DNA of 64,000 nt from Taibaiella sp. (GCA_021740995.1 JAIOYR010000008.1:1-64000); one strand, 5' to 3'. Positions 26,908 to 36,162 are shown, counted from the stretch's first letter. A program made the numbers and translations. The notes: generated by a model from the sequence alone, not told the origin.

Positions 26908-27417
26908 TATCGTCTTTTTAGGAGTTGCAAATTACGGTTAGTCTGTCATTTCGCCGAAATGTATCTTTCATATAATGACATTATCTATATAAAAGCATAT
27001 TAAAATGTCATAACATGAGGCTGTTATTTTAAATTATATAATAACGCAATGTTTAATATTTTCCGACTATATTGAATAATTCGAATGGACTTTATGGGTA
27101 AAGTTGCCAATTTCAACAGGAAAGATATTTGAAATATTTATTAGCGTTATATCTATAAAAGTGATTGCTTGGTACGACAATTCCATTTTTTTGCTACCCG
27201 CTCTGGTAGTATATTTGTGCCAAGTTGTGAATTTAATGGGTTAGTAAGTAAGAGCTGCTGGATTCCTCCGGCGGCTCTGTTATTTTAGAAGAACTCCTGA
27301 ATCTATCCCCATCAGCTCCCCTCAAAGTGATACTGTTTTGCAGTTTATTTCTGTACCAGCCCAAGAAGTTTTCACTCCTCACTCCCTATATGTTTGTGCG
27401 TTGTATCTTTACTGCAA
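26908..27417. promoter_or_regulatory. divergent control region of the M3 peptidase and radA
   Basis: An A+T-rich 510-base spacer. On the peptidase side are the palindrome CATTTCG-C-CGAAATG (26947-26961) and a wider inverted repeat ATGACATT (26975-26982) / AATGTCAT (27004-27011). On the radA side, TTTG (27190-27193) and TATATTTG (27210-27217), 16 bases apart, form a plausible promoter, with CTACC/GGTAG arms between them. A hairpin follows at 27251-27276. No gene seen. Confidence 0.55.
27251..27276 (+). terminator. leader hairpin upstream of radA
   Basis: GAGCTGCTGG pairs with CCGGCGGCTC (10 pairs, two of them G-U) across a six-base loop, followed by TGTTATTTT. It lies about 30 bases after the predicted start of transcription and 140 bases before radA, so it could act as an attenuator or simply as a leader structure. 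Confidence 0.45.
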
Positions 27418-28794
27418 ATGGCAAAAACTAAATCAGCTTTCTTCTGTCAGCAGTGTGGTTATGAAACTCCGAAGTGGACAGGCAAGTGCCCGTCTTGTGC
27501 AGCATGGAATTCGTTTGTGGAAGAAGTAGTGCAGCGTGATGAGAAGGGAAAGCCCGACGCAGTGAACTGGGATGACGGTGACGGAAAAGAAAAACGCAAG
27601 GCACATAAGCTGGATGAAGTAATACACACACAGGAAGCACGAATGATGGCACCCGATGCCGAGCTGAACCGTGTGCTGGGTGGTGGCATGGTGCCCGGCT
27701 CTGTGATACTGGTAGCCGGCGACCCGGGTATAGGCAAGAGTACCCTCTTCCTCCAATGTGCGCTACAGTGGAGTAATATCACAACCCTCTATGTATCGGG
27801 CGAGGAGAGCGAACAACAAATAAAACTGCGTGCCGACCGCATAGCTATTAAGAACAATAACCTATACCTGCTTACTGCTACCGATACTACTACCATCTTC
27901 AACGAAGTAAAAAAGATAAGACCGCAATTACTGATAATAGATTCTATACAAACGCTGGAGTCGCCCTATGTAGAATCTGCGGCTGGCAGTGTGTCGCAGG
28001 TGCGGGAGTGTGCTGCTGAGTTGCAACGGTTTGCCAAGTCGACCAACATTCCGGTGTGCATCATAGGTCATATAACCAAAGATGGAGCTATTGCCGGACC
28101 CAAGGTACTGGAGCACATGGTGGACACGGTACTTCAGTTTGAAGGAGACCGGCACTATGCCTATCGCATACTGCGTACCCTCAAAAATCGTTTTGGCTCT
28201 ACAGCCGAGTTGGGTATATATGAGATGGTACAGTCGGGTATGCGGCCTGTATCCAATCCGTCAGAGATTTTATTATCGCAGCACGATGAGCCCTTGAGTG
28301 GTATAGCCATAGCTGCCACTATGGAGGCATCGCGCCCGCTGATGATAGAGGTGCAGGCACTGGTGACGCAGGCGGTGTATGGCACGCCGCAGCGCACCGT
28401 AAGCGGCTTTGACCTGCGGCGGCTGCAACTGCTGCTGGCGGTGCTGGAGAAACGCGGCGGATTTCATTTTGGCGCAAAGGATGTGTTTGTGAATATAGCC
28501 GGAGGGCTTAAGATAGAAGACCCGTCTATAGAGCTGGCAGTAGTGTGTGCGCTGCTCTCCTCCTACGAAGACAAGACACTTCCGTCCAATATTTGCCTGG
28601 TAGGCGAGATAGGACTGAGCGGAGAGATACGTGCCATAAACCGTATCGACCAGCGCATAGCCGAAGCGGATAAGCTGGGCATGGATGTGATATTCATACC
28701 CAAGGCTAATGCAAAGGGGCTGGATACCAAGAACTATAAGATACAGATAAAGATGGTGAATAAAGTAGAAGATGTGTACAAGATGTTGTTTTGA
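27418..28794 (+). CDS. radA: DNA repair protein RadA (Sms)
   Basis: A 458-residue RecA-related helicase-like ATPase that processes recombination branches. Started at ATG 27418 (MAKTKSAFFCQQCG). The N-terminal zinc finger is CQQCGYETPKWTGKCPSC; the Walker A is GDPGIGKST; the RadA-specific KNRFG motif appears as LKNRFGSTAELG; the C-terminal Lon-like domain includes VFVNIAGGLKIEDPS. Standard length. Convergent with the sorting-domain remnant that follows. Confidence 0.96.
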   Translation: MAKTKSAFFCQQCGYETPKWTGKCPSCAAWNSFVEEVVQRDEKGKPDAVNWDDGDGKEKRKAHKLDEVIHTQEARMMAPDAELNRVLGGGMVPGSVILVAGDPGIGKSTLFLQCALQWSNITTLYVSGEESEQQIKLRADRIAIKNNNLYLLTATDTTTIFNEVKKIRPQLLIIDSIQTLESPYVESAAGSVSQVRECAAELQRFAKSTNIPVCIIGHITKDGAIAGPKVLEHMVDTVLQFEGDRHYAYRILRTLKNRFGSTAELGIYEMVQSGMRPVSNPSEILLSQHDEPLSGIAIAATMEASRPLMIEVQALVTQAVYGTPQRTVSGFDLRRLQLLLAVLEKRGGFHFGAKDVFVNIAGGLKIEDPSIELAVVCALLSSYEDKTLPSNICLVGEIGLSGEIRAINRIDQRIAEADKLGMDVIFIPKANAKGLDTKNYKIQIKMVNKVEDVYKMLF

Positions 28795-28807
28795 AGCAAG
28801 GGATGAC

Positions 28808-29173
28808 TTATGAAAGACAATACCTTATCAAAGTTAATTCTCCTTTCAGCATGCTTTTCTTTACGTGAAGGTTATAGAATATCATGTAAAAATAAACACC
28901 AAGTTCCTGCTCTACTTCCTTATAGATGCCATTCCAGCCTGTGTAGATATCTTCGGTATAGTACACGCGCTCGCCCCAGCGATTATAGATGCCGAGCGAA
29001 AAGTCTGTGTAGTATCCCAGATTGCCCCTTACCCCAGCCAGATCGTTCTTACCATCATTATTGGGTGTAACCGCATTCGGGAACCAGATATTGCAATCAT
29101 CAAACCTTAGCCCGACCGGTGCAGAATAGGAAGAATACAACCCCGGCAGTATACCGTCAGCATGATGTTGCCG
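28808..29173 (-). pseudogene. remnant of a T9SS type-B (gliding-motility-associated) C-terminal domain
   Basis: The minus-strand frame encodes a near complete type-B sorting domain: WFPNAVTPNNDGKNDL, SLGIYNRWGERVYY, TGWNGIYKE and GVYFYMIFY, ending at a proper stop. There is no signal peptide and no ATG; upstream the frame closes at a stop (29174-29176) overlapping the pirin stop region. Such domains normally end proteins of many hundred residues, so this is the 3' stump of a deleted surface protein, cut off at the pirin gene. Confidence 0.75.
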
Positions 29174-29893
29174 TTATCTAACCATGGGCACCTCAAATAT
29201 CATTATGTCGCTTGTTGCGCTTGCGGTCATATCCAGTGCGTCTGTCTCGCTTATGCCCAGAGCATCACGTCTTTTTAGTTGCTGTGATCCTACGCTTACA
29301 TTGCCATCTATCACAAAGAGGTATGCCCCGTGCTGGAGGCTATGCAGCTTATGCGTCAGTGTTTTGCCAGCCTCCAGTGTAGTGCGGTATATCCATGCAT
29401 CCTGATGTATCTTCAGTCCCGGGTCATCATTTTCTATTGGCGATACCAGTGTCTGCAGTTTGTTTATCCTTTCTTCTGCGGCAAATGTTTTTTGGTCATA
29501 GCGTGGTGTTACACCCCGCTTGTTGGGGAATATCCATGTCTGTAATACGTTTACGTCTTTGTCGGCTTGGTGGTTATACTCGCTATGGAATACACCTGTT
29601 CCTGCACTCATTACCTGTACTTCTCCCGGTACTATCGTCTGCTTGTGCCCCATACTGTCCTGATGCTCCAGCACCCCATCCAGTATGATGGTAATGATTT
29701 CCATATTGTCGTGCGGGTGTTTACCAAAGCCTTTTCCGCCGGCTACTATATCATCGTTGAGCACGCGCAGCTCGCCAAAGTGTATGCGGGTGGGGTCGTA
29801 CCAGCTTGCAAAGCTGAAAGAGTGGTGTGCGTCCAGCCATCCGTGGTTTGCATGTCCGCGTTCGTTGGCCGGGTGAAAAACTATTGTTGCCAT
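29174..29893 (-). CDS. pirin-family bicupin
   Basis: A 239-residue protein with two cupin domains. The metal-binding residues of pirins are present: His59 and His61 in GKHPHDNMEI, and His103 and Glu105 in FHSEYNH. Bacterial members of this length (YhhW type) show quercetin 2,3-dioxygenase activity in vitro, though the physiological role is unclear. The N-terminal HANHGWLDAHHSFSFASWYDP is diagnostic. A strong 18-base palindrome lies in its promoter, so the gene is probably controlled by a dimeric repressor. Confidence 0.93.
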   Translation of the reverse strand: MATIVFHPANERGHANHGWLDAHHSFSFASWYDPTRIHFGELRVLNDDIVAGGKGFGKHPHDNMEIITIILDGVLEHQDSMGHKQTIVPGEVQVMSAGTGVFHSEYNHQADKDVNVLQTWIFPNKRGVTPRYDQKTFAAEERINKLQTLVSPIENDDPGLKIHQDAWIYRTTLEAGKTLTHKLHSLQHGAYLFVIDGNVSVGSQQLKRRDALGISETDALDMTASATSDIMIFEVPMVR

Positions 29894-29912
29894 AATTGTA
29901 AGTTTTAAAAAT

Positions 29913-29930
29913 TAGATGTACATACATCTA
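29913..29930 (-). promoter_or_regulatory. operator-like palindrome in the pirin promoter
   Basis: TAGATGTA and TACATCTA form perfect 8-base arms around two bases, 20 bases before the pirin start. Reading on the minus strand, it lies between TTTG and TAATTTTT, which are 18 bases apart and resemble a -33/-7 promoter, so a bound dimer would block transcription. Confidence 0.6.
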
Positions 29931-29991
29931 TGCAAATCGTGTGCCTTTCCGAAATACCTGACAAATTTGCAGAATTATCTGCACTTTAACA

Positions 29992-30031
29992 CAATTACGG
30001 TATAATGCAGTAGCAATTACAGTATAATGCA
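29992..30031. repeat. tandem 18-base direct repeat upstream of the NtrC-type regulator
   Basis: CAATTACGGTATAATGCA (29992-30009) is followed four bases later by CAATTACAGTATAATGCA (30014-30031), differing at one position. The 22-base period is two DNA turns, so both copies face the same side of the helix, as for a pair of protein-binding sites. Confidence 0.65.
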
Positions 30032-30101
30032 AATCAGTTCGTAAATTGCCGTTACTAATTGAATTCGTGATTTTTACATTCTGGTTTTTACTCCTTACAA
30101 C

Positions 30102-31265
30102 ATGGCACAAAGCATACTGATAATAGACGACGAAAAAGCTATCCGTAAAGCACTGATAGAGATACTCACATTCGAGGGCTTCACGGTAGATGAGGCCGCC
30201 GATGGTGCTGAAGGTGCAAAAAAGATAAAGGAGAGTAACTTCGACTGTATACTCTGCGACATAAAGATGCCCAAGATGGATGGCATGGAAGTATTGCAGA
30301 TAGCCAGGCAGGAGAAGCCCGACATTCCATTCATCGTCATATCGGGTCATGGCACTATAGAAACTGCGGTAGATGCGGTGAAGAAAGGTGCTTATGACTA
30401 TATATCCAAGCCGCCGGACCTCAACCGCCTGCTGATAACCATTCGCAATGCGATGGATAAGAAGTCGCTGGTGGTAGAAACCAAACAATTGCGCAAGCGC
30501 ATATCCCGCGGTTTTGAGATGATAGGAGACAGCGAGCCCATGATGCGTATACAGGAAACCATAGCCAAGGTAGCCCCTACCGACGCACGGGTGCTGATAA
30601 CAGGCGAAAACGGTGTGGGTAAGGAGTTGGTGGCCCGGCGTATACATGACCTCAGCGGCCGTGCCAATGGTCCCATAGTAGAGGTAAACTGTGCTGCTAT
30701 TCCTTCTGAGCTGATAGAGAGTGAGCTTTTCGGACATGAAAAGGGTTCTTTTACATCGGCTATCAAACAGCGCATCGGTAAGTTTGAACAGGCCAATGGT
30801 GGTACACTGTTTCTGGATGAGATAGGGGATATGCATCTGGATGCACAGGCAAAGATGCTGCGTGCGTTACAGGAAGGCAAGATAACCCGTGTAGGCGGCG
30901 AGAAAGAAATAAAAGTAGATGTGCGGGTACTGGCAGCTACTAATAAGAATCTGCTGGAAGAAGTAGAAGCGAAGAAATTCAGGCTCGATCTTTATCATCG
31001 CCTGAGTGTGATACTGATACCTGTGCCACCGCTCAATGCCCGCAGAGATGATATACCGGCACTTATCGCCCATTTTATGAAAGATATAAGTGAGGAATAT
31101 AAGCAGCCACAAAAGGAAATAGAAAAGGCTGCGATAGAGGCGCTGAAACAACACAACTGGACGGGCAATATACGCGAGCTGCGCAATGTAGTAGAGAGGC
31201 TTATTATCCTCTCTGACAAAACAATTACTAAAAAAGACTTTGAGACATATATACTGCTGAAGTAG
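30102..31265 (+). CDS. NtrC-type response regulator lacking the DNA-binding domain
   Basis: A 387-residue regulator with a receiver domain (phospho-acceptor Asp53 in LCDIKMPKMDG, Lys103) and an AAA+ sigma-54-interaction domain (Walker A GENGVGKE at 168-175; Walker B GGTLFLDEIGD; sensor region RLDLYHRLSV). The sigma-54 contact loop reads GSFTSA (215-220) instead of the usual GAFTGA. The protein ends soon after the AAA+ lid (NIRELRNVVERL ... FETYILLK), so the Fis-type helix-turn-helix is absent; it must act from solution, through a partner, or otherwise. Many Bacteroidota homologues share this build. No histidine kinase gene is adjacent. Confidence 0.9.
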   Translation: MAQSILIIDDEKAIRKALIEILTFEGFTVDEAADGAEGAKKIKESNFDCILCDIKMPKMDGMEVLQIARQEKPDIPFIVISGHGTIETAVDAVKKGAYDYISKPPDLNRLLITIRNAMDKKSLVVETKQLRKRISRGFEMIGDSEPMMRIQETIAKVAPTDARVLITGENGVGKELVARRIHDLSGRANGPIVEVNCAAIPSELIESELFGHEKGSFTSAIKQRIGKFEQANGGTLFLDEIGDMHLDAQAKMLRALQEGKITRVGGEKEIKVDVRVLAATNKNLLEEVEAKKFRLDLYHRLSVILIPVPPLNARRDDIPALIAHFMKDISEEYKQPQKEIEKAAIEALKQHNWTGNIRELRNVVERLIILSDKTITKKDFETYILLK

Positions 31266-31287
31266 TACGGAAGATTGTCAGGCAATT

Positions 31288-31323
31288 AAAAAAGGTCGCC
31301 CCTGTATGGGAGCGACCTTTTTT
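31288..31323. terminator. bidirectional terminator
   Basis: A-run, GGTCGC (31294-31299), loop, GCGACC (31312-31317), T-run. It lies between the convergent regulator and PpiD-like genes and has A/T runs on both sides, so it can stop both. Confidence 0.85.
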
Positions 31324-31347
31324 AGTTCTCAAAGTATTCTAGTGTGG

Positions 31348-33540
31348 TTAAAAATTCGAAGGGTAGTAATCCACCTTAGCTTTTTTAATCAGCGATTTCT
31401 GCAGACCCTGTTCTATAGAACTTCTCATTTGTCTTTCCTGCTGGCTGCGCTGCTGGGCTATAATCTGATCCATCATGCCACCATCCGGAGGTAAAGGATT
31501 ATTTACACGGTTAAGCACTGTGATGAAGTATACGCCACCCTGACCCTTGATACCTGGTGATACGGTATTGGGCTGGAATGAAGTATTGAAAGTGTAACCA
31601 ACGACTTTTGGTTCATAACCCAGATTAGTTACATAAGCTCCGCCAAGTACTACAGTATCGCTCTGCTGCACAGTTTGTTGTGTTTCGGCTGCAATCGCAT
31701 CAAGCGATTTTCCGCTATATTTTTTTGCAATCAGTTCGGTTTTCTTTTCTTCCTTTACTTTTTGCTCCAGCATTGGGCGGTCTACAGGTGTAAGTTGCTT
31801 AATGCCTTTTTCGTGTACTGCAGCAAGTTTTGCTACTACATAGCGCTCATCGCCAAGCTGAAATACTGATGATATTTCACCTACTTTGTGCTCATACATC
31901 CATCTTACTACTTCGCGTGCCGGTCCAAGTCCGTTTATGTTGAAACTGTTGATTTTTACATTGTCACCAATCCGCTTATCATAGTTTTGTTTCTTAGCAG
32001 CAGCATCAAATGCATCAGAAGTAGTGTTTTTACCGGCAAACTCGTTTGCTTTTCCATAGAGTGCGTTTACGGTGCTGTCACTAGGCACTAGGCTCTTAGC
32101 AACCAGGGCTATCTGTACGCTTGGTGCTATTCCTTTTTGTTCCAGTATCTCTATATAGTGGTAGCCTGCATAGTTGTCGTTCGATACTTTTACTTTTTTG
32201 CTCTCGCCTGCTTTTCCTTCAAATACAAAATCACCGAACTCCAAAGAGATATTAGGTCTGTCCATCAGTGTAAATGTGTATTCTCCTCCTTTGCTAGGAT
32301 CATCTTCTGAGAAAACTCTTACCACCGAATCGAACTTGCCACCGGCTTTTACAGCAGCAATAGCACTGTCTATTTTCATGCTTGCAGCACTATCCGTTTT
32401 TACGTCATTGCCCTGCTCCTTGGTTTTTACAAGTATGTGGCGCAGTTTCACAGAGTCAGGCAATGTTTTTCTGTCTGTTACTTTAGCCAGATTATAGCTG
32501 CCGTTTTCGTAATAAGGACCATATATCTCACCTACAGGCAACTGCATAATAGTATCTGCGCTGCGCGATGTAAGTGTACGTTTATTATAGTATGCTTTAG
32601 TGTAAGAGTTCATTTGGTCACTCTTGCTGTTCACAAATGTTTCGTGATCTTTGGTAGCAGCAAAGTCAGCTCTGATTTGCTCCAGAGATTCTATAACGCG
32701 TGCAGTATCAGCCGATGCAGGAACGATATCAAAGGATACGTATTCGATAGAACGCGTAGCTTCGTCGTTGGTATACATTGCAGCATGCTGCTGCATGTAA
32801 GTCTTTATGTCATCGTCTGTCACTTTCACATCATTATCTGATACGGATGTGAACGGAACTTTTACATAGCGGATAGATGCATTTGCGTTTTGCTCAGCCA
32901 TAGTGCGCTTCATCTGATACTTAGGCACATAAGCAGCGTTTGAAAACAGGCTGTTATATTTTTGTACCAGACCTGCACGCTTTACATAAGCCACTACAGA
33001 TGCCCACTGCTCGCGTACTCTGCCATCCGGGTCTATCTTGTCGCCACTTTCCTTCAGTTCTTTTTCCAGTCCTTTTACACGTCCCGGATCAAAAGATTTG
33101 GTTTGTGGGTCGTTAAATATTTGCTGACCACCAATCTGAAAATTCTGAACCATCTGGTGCGCATTAACACCGTATATCAGTTCATTTTTTTCAGCGTCGG
33201 TAATTTGTATGCCCAGTTTCTCACATTCTTCATTCACAACGGCTTCATAAACCATCATCTGAATCAATTGCTCGTTCATTTGTGCACGGGTGGCATCGTC
33301 AAGGTTGCGACCTTGATTGTACATAGTATACAATACTTCGTATTCCTTTACCCTGATCGAGTATTCTTTGGGGTCTATTTTACTTCCGTTGATCTTCATT
33401 ACATTAGGATCCCTGCCACTAAACATTGAGGCAAAAGAACCGCTTGTAGCGTCGGATACGATAAAGCCTACAAGCGCAACTGCGATAACTCCGCCTGCTA
33501 CTTTTCCGTACTTATTCCTGATTGTTTGTATTACAGCCAT
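31348..33540 (-). CDS. PpiD-like periplasmic peptidyl-prolyl isomerase / foldase
   Basis: A 730-residue membrane-anchored folding factor: a short cytoplasmic start and one transmembrane helix (VAGGVIAVALVGFIVSD), then a SurA-N-like chaperone domain (residues 35-240) and a parvulin domain in the middle (LRHILVKTKEQ ... GGKFDSVVRVFSEDDPSKGGEYTF), followed by a large C-terminal region. The arrangement is that of PpiD, which helps proteins emerging from the Sec translocon. In this organism likely clients include the many outer-membrane and T9SS proteins. Confidence 0.88.
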   Translation of the reverse strand: MAVIQTIRNKYGKVAGGVIAVALVGFIVSDATSGSFASMFSGRDPNVMKINGSKIDPKEYSIRVKEYEVLYTMYNQGRNLDDATRAQMNEQLIQMMVYEAVVNEECEKLGIQITDAEKNELIYGVNAHQMVQNFQIGGQQIFNDPQTKSFDPGRVKGLEKELKESGDKIDPDGRVREQWASVVAYVKRAGLVQKYNSLFSNAAYVPKYQMKRTMAEQNANASIRYVKVPFTSVSDNDVKVTDDDIKTYMQQHAAMYTNDEATRSIEYVSFDIVPASADTARVIESLEQIRADFAATKDHETFVNSKSDQMNSYTKAYYNKRTLTSRSADTIMQLPVGEIYGPYYENGSYNLAKVTDRKTLPDSVKLRHILVKTKEQGNDVKTDSAASMKIDSAIAAVKAGGKFDSVVRVFSEDDPSKGGEYTFTLMDRPNISLEFGDFVFEGKAGESKKVKVSNDNYAGYHYIEILEQKGIAPSVQIALVAKSLVPSDSTVNALYGKANEFAGKNTTSDAFDAAAKKQNYDKRIGDNVKINSFNINGLGPAREVVRWMYEHKVGEISSVFQLGDERYVVAKLAAVHEKGIKQLTPVDRPMLEQKVKEEKKTELIAKKYSGKSLDAIAAETQQTVQQSDTVVLGGAYVTNLGYEPKVVGYTFNTSFQPNTVSPGIKGQGGVYFITVLNRVNNPLPPDGGMMDQIIAQQRSQQERQMRSSIEQGLQKSLIKKAKVDYYPSNF

Positions 33541-33770
33541 TGTTGGTTTGTATTGTGTATTATGCTAAGTATTTTGTTAAGGTCGGCAAATTTATGCGAA
33601 AAATTGAGATTATGTACAGTTATTAGTAGTTTGTGGCGTGCATTTTTAAATATATAAATTATTATTTCGTGTAAAAACAAGTAAAATAAGCTGTGTAAGC
33701 ACAATTTAGGCACAATATTGACCCATTCTCCCTTACCTGAGTGATATTTTAATAATGTGTATTTTCAACA

Positions 33771-35282
33771 CTAGAACAATCGTTTATTCTTTTTAATTGA
33801 CGACAGGTATTCTTGCAGGTCAGCAGATGGTTTCAGCCATAGCAGCATCAGAAAATAGACGATAGTAATAGCAATGCTTCTGATAGCCGCGTCGCTAAAG
33901 GCATGAACATAAACGTGCCGTAGCGGATTGAACAGGTTAGGGAAGAAGTATCCCACTGCGAGGGCCGGAATAGCTGCCAATATTACCAGTAAGGTGTTCT
34001 TTGAGAATGGCAGCATTTGCAGTTTTTTCCATACGAACAGACACTTAGCGGTATTGAAGATGATAATGGTTATGGTGGTGCTCCACGCTGCACCATATAT
34101 ACTGTAATGCGGTACTAATATTCTTATAAGTAAAAACAAAACCCCAATTAGTAGAAGGGATAAGTAGAAGTTGAATTTGTAGTAGTTGGTAATAGAAAGT
34201 ACCTGATCATTCATGCCGGTCACAATATTTACCATTTGCCCAATGAACAGTATCATAAATACCGGTATTATCTCAGAGTAGCCTTCCGGTATCACCCTTA
34301 CTACATTTTGCAGGTTACAGCACAAAATCAGCGCAATAAACACCGTAGCAATAAAAATATTGTTGGACGAACGCAGAAACAGATCGGCAGCCTTTGCCCG
34401 GTCATTTTCGGCAAACGCCTTTGCAAGCACCGTAAAGCTTGCCGGCATTAGTGCCTTCAGTGGTAGCTGCAGAAAGGATATAAAGAACACAGGTATCCTA
34501 TAAACTGCAACGGCCCTAAAACCGTCGTGATCATAAAGAGGGAGTAATAATGCATCCATATACCCAATAAGCAATATGGATGCAGCCATCAGAAAATGAT
34601 ACCAGGAAAATTTCGCCATTTCTACATACTCATCTTTTGAAAAATGGCTTGAAGTGAAAGACAAGCCGAACCCCTTAGTTCTCAATGCAAGTAGTAACAG
34701 TATAGTCAAAGGCAACAAATAAACAAGAATAGACCCTATGACAAGTGTGTGAAAATCTATATATCCGAAACCAAATAAAATGATAAGAGCTATACTTGCA
34801 ATGCGTAAAACTACCTCGCGCATAAATGCAGACACTGCAACTTTCATTTGCGATCCCAGGTATTGCTCAAATAATACCATATATATAAAAAGTAGCGTGA
34901 ATATCGGTAGCCATACAAAGTACTGCTCCATAAACGGCTGGTCATCTGGCTGAAAATGACCCAATATCCAATCTCTAAGGAGCAGATAACAGAGCCCGGC
35001 TGTAGCGGCTATAATGCCGGGGAGAATAAAACACCAGGTAATAAGTAATTTCTTTTTTCGTTCATCTTCCGAAAATCGGTGAATATATACCACAAGGGTA
35101 CTATTCAGCCCTAATAGCAACATTTGTGAAAGCGTAACGGCATAGCTTGTGAAGGTGCCGATAAATCCAAATTCTCTCTTGCCTATATAGGTAGTAGATA
35201 GCCACATTATGAGCGCACCCAGAAGCGCACCAATGCCAACAACTATTGAATTTTTCGCTGATTGCCGAAAGACAATACCCAT
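33771..35282 (-). CDS. polysaccharide flippase (Wzx/MATE-like)
   Basis: A 503-residue protein with about twelve to fourteen membrane segments of the oligosaccharide-flippase (MOP/PST) superfamily, which moves lipid-linked sugar units to the outer leaflet. The N-terminal SAKNSIVVGIGALLGALIMWLSTTYIGKREFGFIGTF region shows the family's first two helices. It heads the surface-polysaccharide cluster and is divergent from the FkbM methyltransferase gene. Confidence 0.85.
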   Translation of the reverse strand: MGIVFRQSAKNSIVVGIGALLGALIMWLSTTYIGKREFGFIGTFTSYAVTLSQMLLLGLNSTLVVYIHRFSEDERKKKLLITWCFILPGIIAATAGLCYLLLRDWILGHFQPDDQPFMEQYFVWLPIFTLLFIYMVLFEQYLGSQMKVAVSAFMREVVLRIASIALIILFGFGYIDFHTLVIGSILVYLLPLTILLLLALRTKGFGLSFTSSHFSKDEYVEMAKFSWYHFLMAASILLIGYMDALLLPLYDHDGFRAVAVYRIPVFFISFLQLPLKALMPASFTVLAKAFAENDRAKAADLFLRSSNNIFIATVFIALILCCNLQNVVRVIPEGYSEIIPVFMILFIGQMVNIVTGMNDQVLSITNYYKFNFYLSLLLIGVLFLLIRILVPHYSIYGAAWSTTITIIIFNTAKCLFVWKKLQMLPFSKNTLLVILAAIPALAVGYFFPNLFNPLRHVYVHAFSDAAIRSIAITIVYFLMLLWLKPSADLQEYLSSIKKNKRLF

Positions 35283-35343
35283 ATAAACAAAGGTAGCTAA
35301 TACAAGTAAAGTACAAAACTATACAGGTACCAACGGATTTATT

Positions 35344-35351
35344 TACTTTTG
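35344..35351 (+). promoter_or_regulatory. -7 box upstream of the FkbM methyltransferase
   Basis: TACTTTTG fits TAnnTTTG, 42 bases before the start codon at the head of the rightward polysaccharide genes. No clear -33 element. Confidence 0.4.
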
Positions 35352-35393
35352 GGTTGTTAGTGTATAGCGATGCCTACAAATTATCTTTATTAA

Positions 35394-36119
35394 ATGTCAC
35401 AAAAAATAAATAGAATAGCCAGAAAGCTAAAATCATTCTGGCCTATAATGAAGGGCATTGGAAAAGTATCATTTTCTCAGTTTGGGGAGGATATAATAAT
35501 GATGCAGATGCTGCAGCGGTTTGGTGTAACTAATATCACCTACCTTGATATTGGCGCCAACGACCCCATTAATGGCAGTAATACCTATAATTTCTACCTG
35601 AGAGGAAATAGAGGCGTACTTATAGAGCCCAATGCTGTGCTATACAACAAGATAAGAAAGATACGTCCAAACGATACCTGTCTCAATTTCGGTATTAGCA
35701 GTACAGAGCAGAGCGAAGCAGACTATTATATGTTTTCAGAGGCGCATTGTGGCATGAATACCTTCTCGAAACAGGATGCACTGGATTATGAAAAGGAAGG
35801 TTTCCCTATAAAAAGTGTTATTAAAATGCCTTTAAAGGGTATTAATAAGGTTATAGAAGAAAATTTTACTGAGGCACCAACTATTGTTTCGCTCGACGTA
35901 GAAGGTCTGGATGAAATTATTCTTCAGACGTTTGATTTCAACAAATATCAACCGCTATTGGTATGTGTAGAAACGGTGAACTTTAATGTGAACCGCGAAT
36001 TGACAAAAAGAAAAAGTGTACTGGATTTAATGGCATCAAAAGGATATTTTATATATGCTGATACGCATGTAAATACAATTTTTTGTTCCAGATTACAATT
36101 TGACAAACTAATAAGGTAA
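35394..36119 (+). CDS. FkbM-family methyltransferase
   Basis: A 241-residue S-adenosylmethionine-dependent methyltransferase. The SAM motif is YLDIGANDPINGSNTYNFY, followed by GVLIEPNAVLYNKI; the second FkbM signature is IVSLDVEGLDEIIL. FkbM enzymes commonly O-methylate sugars; within this cluster a methylated surface sugar is the likely product. First gene of a rightward run to 41148. Confidence 0.88.
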   Translation: MSQKINRIARKLKSFWPIMKGIGKVSFSQFGEDIIMMQMLQRFGVTNITYLDIGANDPINGSNTYNFYLRGNRGVLIEPNAVLYNKIRKIRPNDTCLNFGISSTEQSEADYYMFSEAHCGMNTFSKQDALDYEKEGFPIKSVIKMPLKGINKVIEENFTEAPTIVSLDVEGLDEIILQTFDFNKYQPLLVCVETVNFNVNRELTKRKSVLDLMASKGYFIYADTHVNTIFCSRLQFDKLIR

Positions 36120-36137
36120 CATACTATTATACAACCG

Positions 36138-36162
36138 TGTCCCTTGGAATCAAACAGGGACA
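36138..36162 (+). other. hairpin between FkbM gene and gmd
   Basis: TGTCCCT (36138-36144) pairs with AGGGACA (36156-36162); the outer CCG/CGG extends the stem with one bulge. It lies in the 72-base gap ahead of gmd and has no T-run, so it is more likely a processing or stability element than a terminator. Confidence 0.45.

Noticed and set aside
29928-30836. 302-codon minus-strand frame opposite the NtrC-type regulator
   Set aside because: Overlaps the receiver and AAA+ coding region entirely; the real gene shows all catalytic motifs.
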